A stretch of 64,000 nt of DNA from Rostratula benghalensis (taxonomy: Eukaryota; Chordata; Aves; Charadriiformes; Rostratulidae). The position numbers and the translations under genes were made by a program. The notes below the pieces were generated by a model. The model did no database searches and was not told where the DNA came from. It worked only from the letters and a program-made list of their open reading frames with translations. The stretch is taken from positions 1,233,199 to 1,297,198 of the forward strand of contig VXAI01000087.1 of NCBI GenBank assembly GCA_013399305.1, read 5' to 3'. Below, piece by piece: positions 60,701 through 64,000 of this stretch (positions are counted from its first letter, which is position 1; each line of letters opens with the position of its first letter).

Positions 60701-63598
60701 GAGAAAAAGCTATATTTGTTGTTATACTCTCTGCCTTCCCTTCTTTGGTTGGCATTACATCATTAATGAAAAAGTATGGTTCTATGAAAAAGTGGCTAAT
60801 TCAAGGAAAACAGTATTGATCACTGTCAGATGGGAGAATAAGAAGCTGAGACAAAAATCAGCAATGAGAAATGCTAGCAAAGAAGGGAGAAAATATTGCA
60901 TTTTTAGCACAGCATTTTTCTACTACGGGGCTCACACTATTCTGAAAAATTGGAGGAGTGTTGGCCCACTTCCACGTTAGGAACATGGCATTTTTGTAAA
61001 GGACTTCTAGGGCAGAAATTCCATTTTAAACATAGCTGTAGGCACACCCAACAAGGCGCCACGGGAGGTAGAGCACTGCGGGTGAACTCTCTCCGGGCTC
61101 CGGGTTGTATCGGGTCTCCTCCGTGACGGCTCATCAAGCGTTCCATGAAGGCCTCCCTGCTGTTTCGAACACATGGGACGTGGCCTCAGAGCACATGCAG
61201 AGGTCTGACATTTCCGTGGATGGGCTGGACTCGCTGTGTGCTGCAGAGTTCATCAGTACATGCTCATTAGCTGGCTGCCCAGACTTCCAGATGTCTCAAA
61301 ATCCCAGACAAATAGACAAAATCCTCCAACTCTGCACAGACGGTATTTCTTATTTGGGGGGGAGGGAGAAGAAGGTTATTTCCAAAGGAAACATGGATGT
61401 CTGGTAACCCTGCTCCGAATGGCATCTGTATGAAATGCTGCATCTGGAGCCGGGAAGGTCAACCCCTGCGAAATGCCAGCAAATCTGAGTTCAATTTAAA
61501 GAGGGGGAAAGTGATTAAGGGCAAGGAAAGATAACTGTAAACATGAAGGAATGTCAAACTTGGCAAGGCAGTATCTAAAATGGAGCAAGAGAATGTTTAC
61601 AGTAATCTGATGCATACTAACATCAAGAACAGAGAAGAATTGTCTAGCAAATGCTGGGGGGGTTGGGGGAGCTATTGCCGATTGCAGCAAGAAGAAACGG
61701 AAGAAATGAAAAATGTTGGGATTTTTTCCTGACTCTTAAACTACCAGTGGATTCAGTGCCATCTTGGAAGGCTTTGCAGAGAAGATGATGAATACCTTAT
61801 GTCTGAGTACCGCAAAGCAAAACTAACAAAGCACAACCTTGTTCTGGTGAGGTGGGCTTTGATAATTTGGTAGGCTTTTTCAGCCCTAATTTCCCTGTTA
61901 AAGAGGTAACAGAGCCAATGACCTTCCAGAAAACAGCATCAAAGTTCAGCAGCAAATGTCCACGCGGTTGTTCCTTTTCGAATAAAGAGTACCTGGGGCA
62001 CAGTCAAAAGAACAGGCTCTTTGGTGGTGGCATCAGAGGGTAGAGCCCCTCTTCCTCCCTTCCTGGGATAGGATGAGATCTGCAGAACGTTAAGTTGCTA
62101 AATCCCAGGGAATTGGGGGTAAATTAGACAGTCAGACCTTTGGAGAATGGTGGTCTCTTCAGACCACCGAGAATGCAGAAGGCCTGACACAACGGCACAG
62201 GCGCAGATTATTATCTTTATGCATTTGAGAAGTCTGGTTGAAATCAATAGGAGCACTGATGGGTTTTCTGCAAAGCGTGCAGGCTGCTTGTATAGGCTTA
62301 TGGATTACATTTTTATTATTTTGATTTTCAGGTTAAATTCATCACCGGGCACCTAAAAACAGTTAGAAACCCCTCATCTCCAATCTCCAAACATCGATTT
62401 AATTATTAAGCCATTTTGTGGGGAAGCAAGGAAGGAAAATTGAATCAAACCTCGCATGCTGAATATCAAATCCTAAACTAAACATTACTTTAAAAACAAT
62501 TTTATAGAAAAATAGGAGGAATGTGACTGTTTCTTGCAGAGCCCTAAATAAATCTATTTTTTGTATGCTGTTTTGGAGCAGGCCTACTGTGGCACCCATT
62601 TTGTTAACGTTTTAGTGTTCCTATTCAGTCTAAAGGCACATGTGGAAACCTTTTAAAACCATCTCAGCCCTGAAGTTTGCCTAATGAGCCCAAGGATGTA
62701 GCTAACACACTACCAACTTCTCACTCGGCCAGCGTGTTCCTAACACTACAACTTATATAATCAAACACATGCTAGAAATAGGAGATAAGATTAGTGACAG
62801 TTAACTGCTGCTATTTTTTTTCCCCTGCAGCCTGAAGAAGGTCTCTGGGATTAAATATTAACTCTAATCTTATTTGCTAAAATTAGACCACACTGTATTC
62901 TTTTTCTTTTACAGCCAATTGCAAGTATAGCACAGAAGTTATTTTCAGAGTGTAATCTGATAACCAGAATCAGTCACCAAAGCTGTTATTCCATTAAGAG
63001 TTAAGAGACTTCCTGGTTATTTACTTAGTTATTTTTACTTGGGATAGCGGAGCCTGGCAGATCCTGTTTTTCCCAGCTTGAGCTTATTCGGTTTCAGAAA
63101 GAGCTCGGGAAGATTTTACTGTATTACCAGGTTCAAACAGGTCAGTCACAGGTGCAAAATCAATGGCACTGGATATTCCTGTTTCTCTCTTTAGATGCAA
63201 AAAGTAAGCCTGCACACAGTCAAGTTTTGAAATGGTGATCATTCCCTCCATGGGGTGGAAACAGGCAGGAGGCAGGAAAAAGTCTACGAAGAGGTGATAA
63301 AACAGCAGAGCACTTTGGTAAGCCAATGCCATAGCAGCCCTTTACTGCATTTACCCCCTCTTTAATTTAACAGCGTTGAAATGTTCTCTCACCAGCAGCT
63401 TCAGATGTATTTCTCCTATTTGCTCATAAAGCCATGGAGCTGCTAAAAGGAGTAATCACTCTTTAAAGTTCAACTTGAGTGAGAACCATCAGATGCAGCT
63501 ATTTGTATTACCTGGGCTTTTAAATGAAAGGGGAACACACAAGTTGCTGATGGAGAAGACTGTCGAGGAGAAGCTTTTGTTTTCACTCTAAACCCACT

Positions 63599-63618
63599 TT
63601 TTTTTTTTTTTTTTTTTT
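63599..63618. repeat. T homopolymer
   Basis: About twenty T in a BACH2 intron. No associated mobile element recognised. Confidence 0.85.
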
Positions 63619-64000
63619 CATTAAGCAGTTATCCTGCTGGCTCCAGTTTTACATTCTGCCACTTCTGGCAGCACATATGGACTTGGGCAGAAGAATGACA
63701 CGAACTCCAAGTGGCATCATGTGGCAGGGGTGGGAGGCCACTGCACAGCCACTGCTAAAGACACCCCTGGGCACAAACACACATAGGGGAAGGGAGAACC
63801 CGGACATACAGCTCCTTTCTTTGAGAGGCTGATTCACTCAATTTATTTATTTTATTTATTATTATTTTTTAGCAAAATGTCCCACTGAAAAAGCTTCCAC
63901 CTGCAAAGCTACACCAATGCCAGTCTAAAAAGCATCCTGATACCCTTAAAGTGCATCCACCACAACAGCCTCTTGAGGCATCAGGCTGAGAGCTTCAAGG

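Larger units (their letters stand above)
56976..64000 (-). other. BACH2 upstream intron (runs off the right edge)
   Basis: There are 7 kb of intron with no exon of the first part of BACH2 recognised. Features are two GCTGACTCA sites 38 bp apart (58669, 58707), a possible ancient CR1 remnant (60545-60700), and a T tract (about 63599-63618). Sequence at 62750-63080 is AT-rich and repeat-free. Open frames such as 58675-59172 and 59124-59495 have no family features. Confidence 0.65.

Noticed and set aside
1..64000. tRNA, rRNA or CRISPR-like arrays
   Set aside because: None was seen by eye; repeats present are homopolymers, TA/CA or TAC microsatellites, CR1 and LTR copies.

Overview
This is vertebrate nuclear DNA, almost certainly from a bird. 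Genes have long introns with GT-AG junctions, and there is a CpG-island promoter at the left edge. Interspersed repeats are CR1 LINE 3' ends plus avian-type solo LTRs, with no Alu/L1-like material. Species cannot be named from the sequence. A 50-base N gap (39003-39052) shows that this is a draft assembly. The gene order CASP8AP2 (+), GJA10 (+), BACH2 (-) matches, from memory, the human 6q15 block MDN1-CASP8AP2-GJA10-BACH2.

Left part (1-21.2 kb): a CpG-rich promoter, then CASP8AP2 (FLASH). I reconstructed nine coding exons from 1299 to 18402. They join in a single open frame of 6054 nt (2017 residues) with consistent phases at every junction. The 3' UTR runs to a poly(A) signal at 20870 or 21148. 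FLASH is a nuclear protein of histone locus bodies, needed for histone pre-mRNA 3' end processing.

Middle (21.2-35 kb): a spacer holding CR1 copies and a solo LTR with a perfect 5-bp target duplication. GJA10 (connexin-62/57 type) follows. Its main coding exon starts at 27613. I propose that translation is spliced through a GC-AG intron into a 12-codon terminal exon at 32492-32530, rather than reading on to the stop at 29152-29154. About 2.4 kb of convergent spacer separates GJA10 from the BACH2 3' end.

Right part (35-64 kb): the 3' portion of BACH2 on the minus strand. It has a long 3' UTR (about 35.0-41.68 kb), the last coding exon (41685-42164), the basic-region exon (47258-47464) and the large central exon (55431-56975), which begins inside the BTB domain. 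Roughly the first 81 codons lie beyond the right edge. The introns contain one minus-strand solo LTR, degenerate CR1 remnants and several TGACTCA-type sites of the kind that BACH/MAF or AP-1 proteins bind.

The three genes do not form a pathway; they are long-standing neighbours. I found no tRNA, rRNA, CRISPR array or undescribed multi-gene system. The most useful new points are the GJA10 terminal exon with its GC donor, the changed LDLY-type motif in FLASH, and a duplicated palindrome/TGAGTCAT element in the BACH2 3' UTR.
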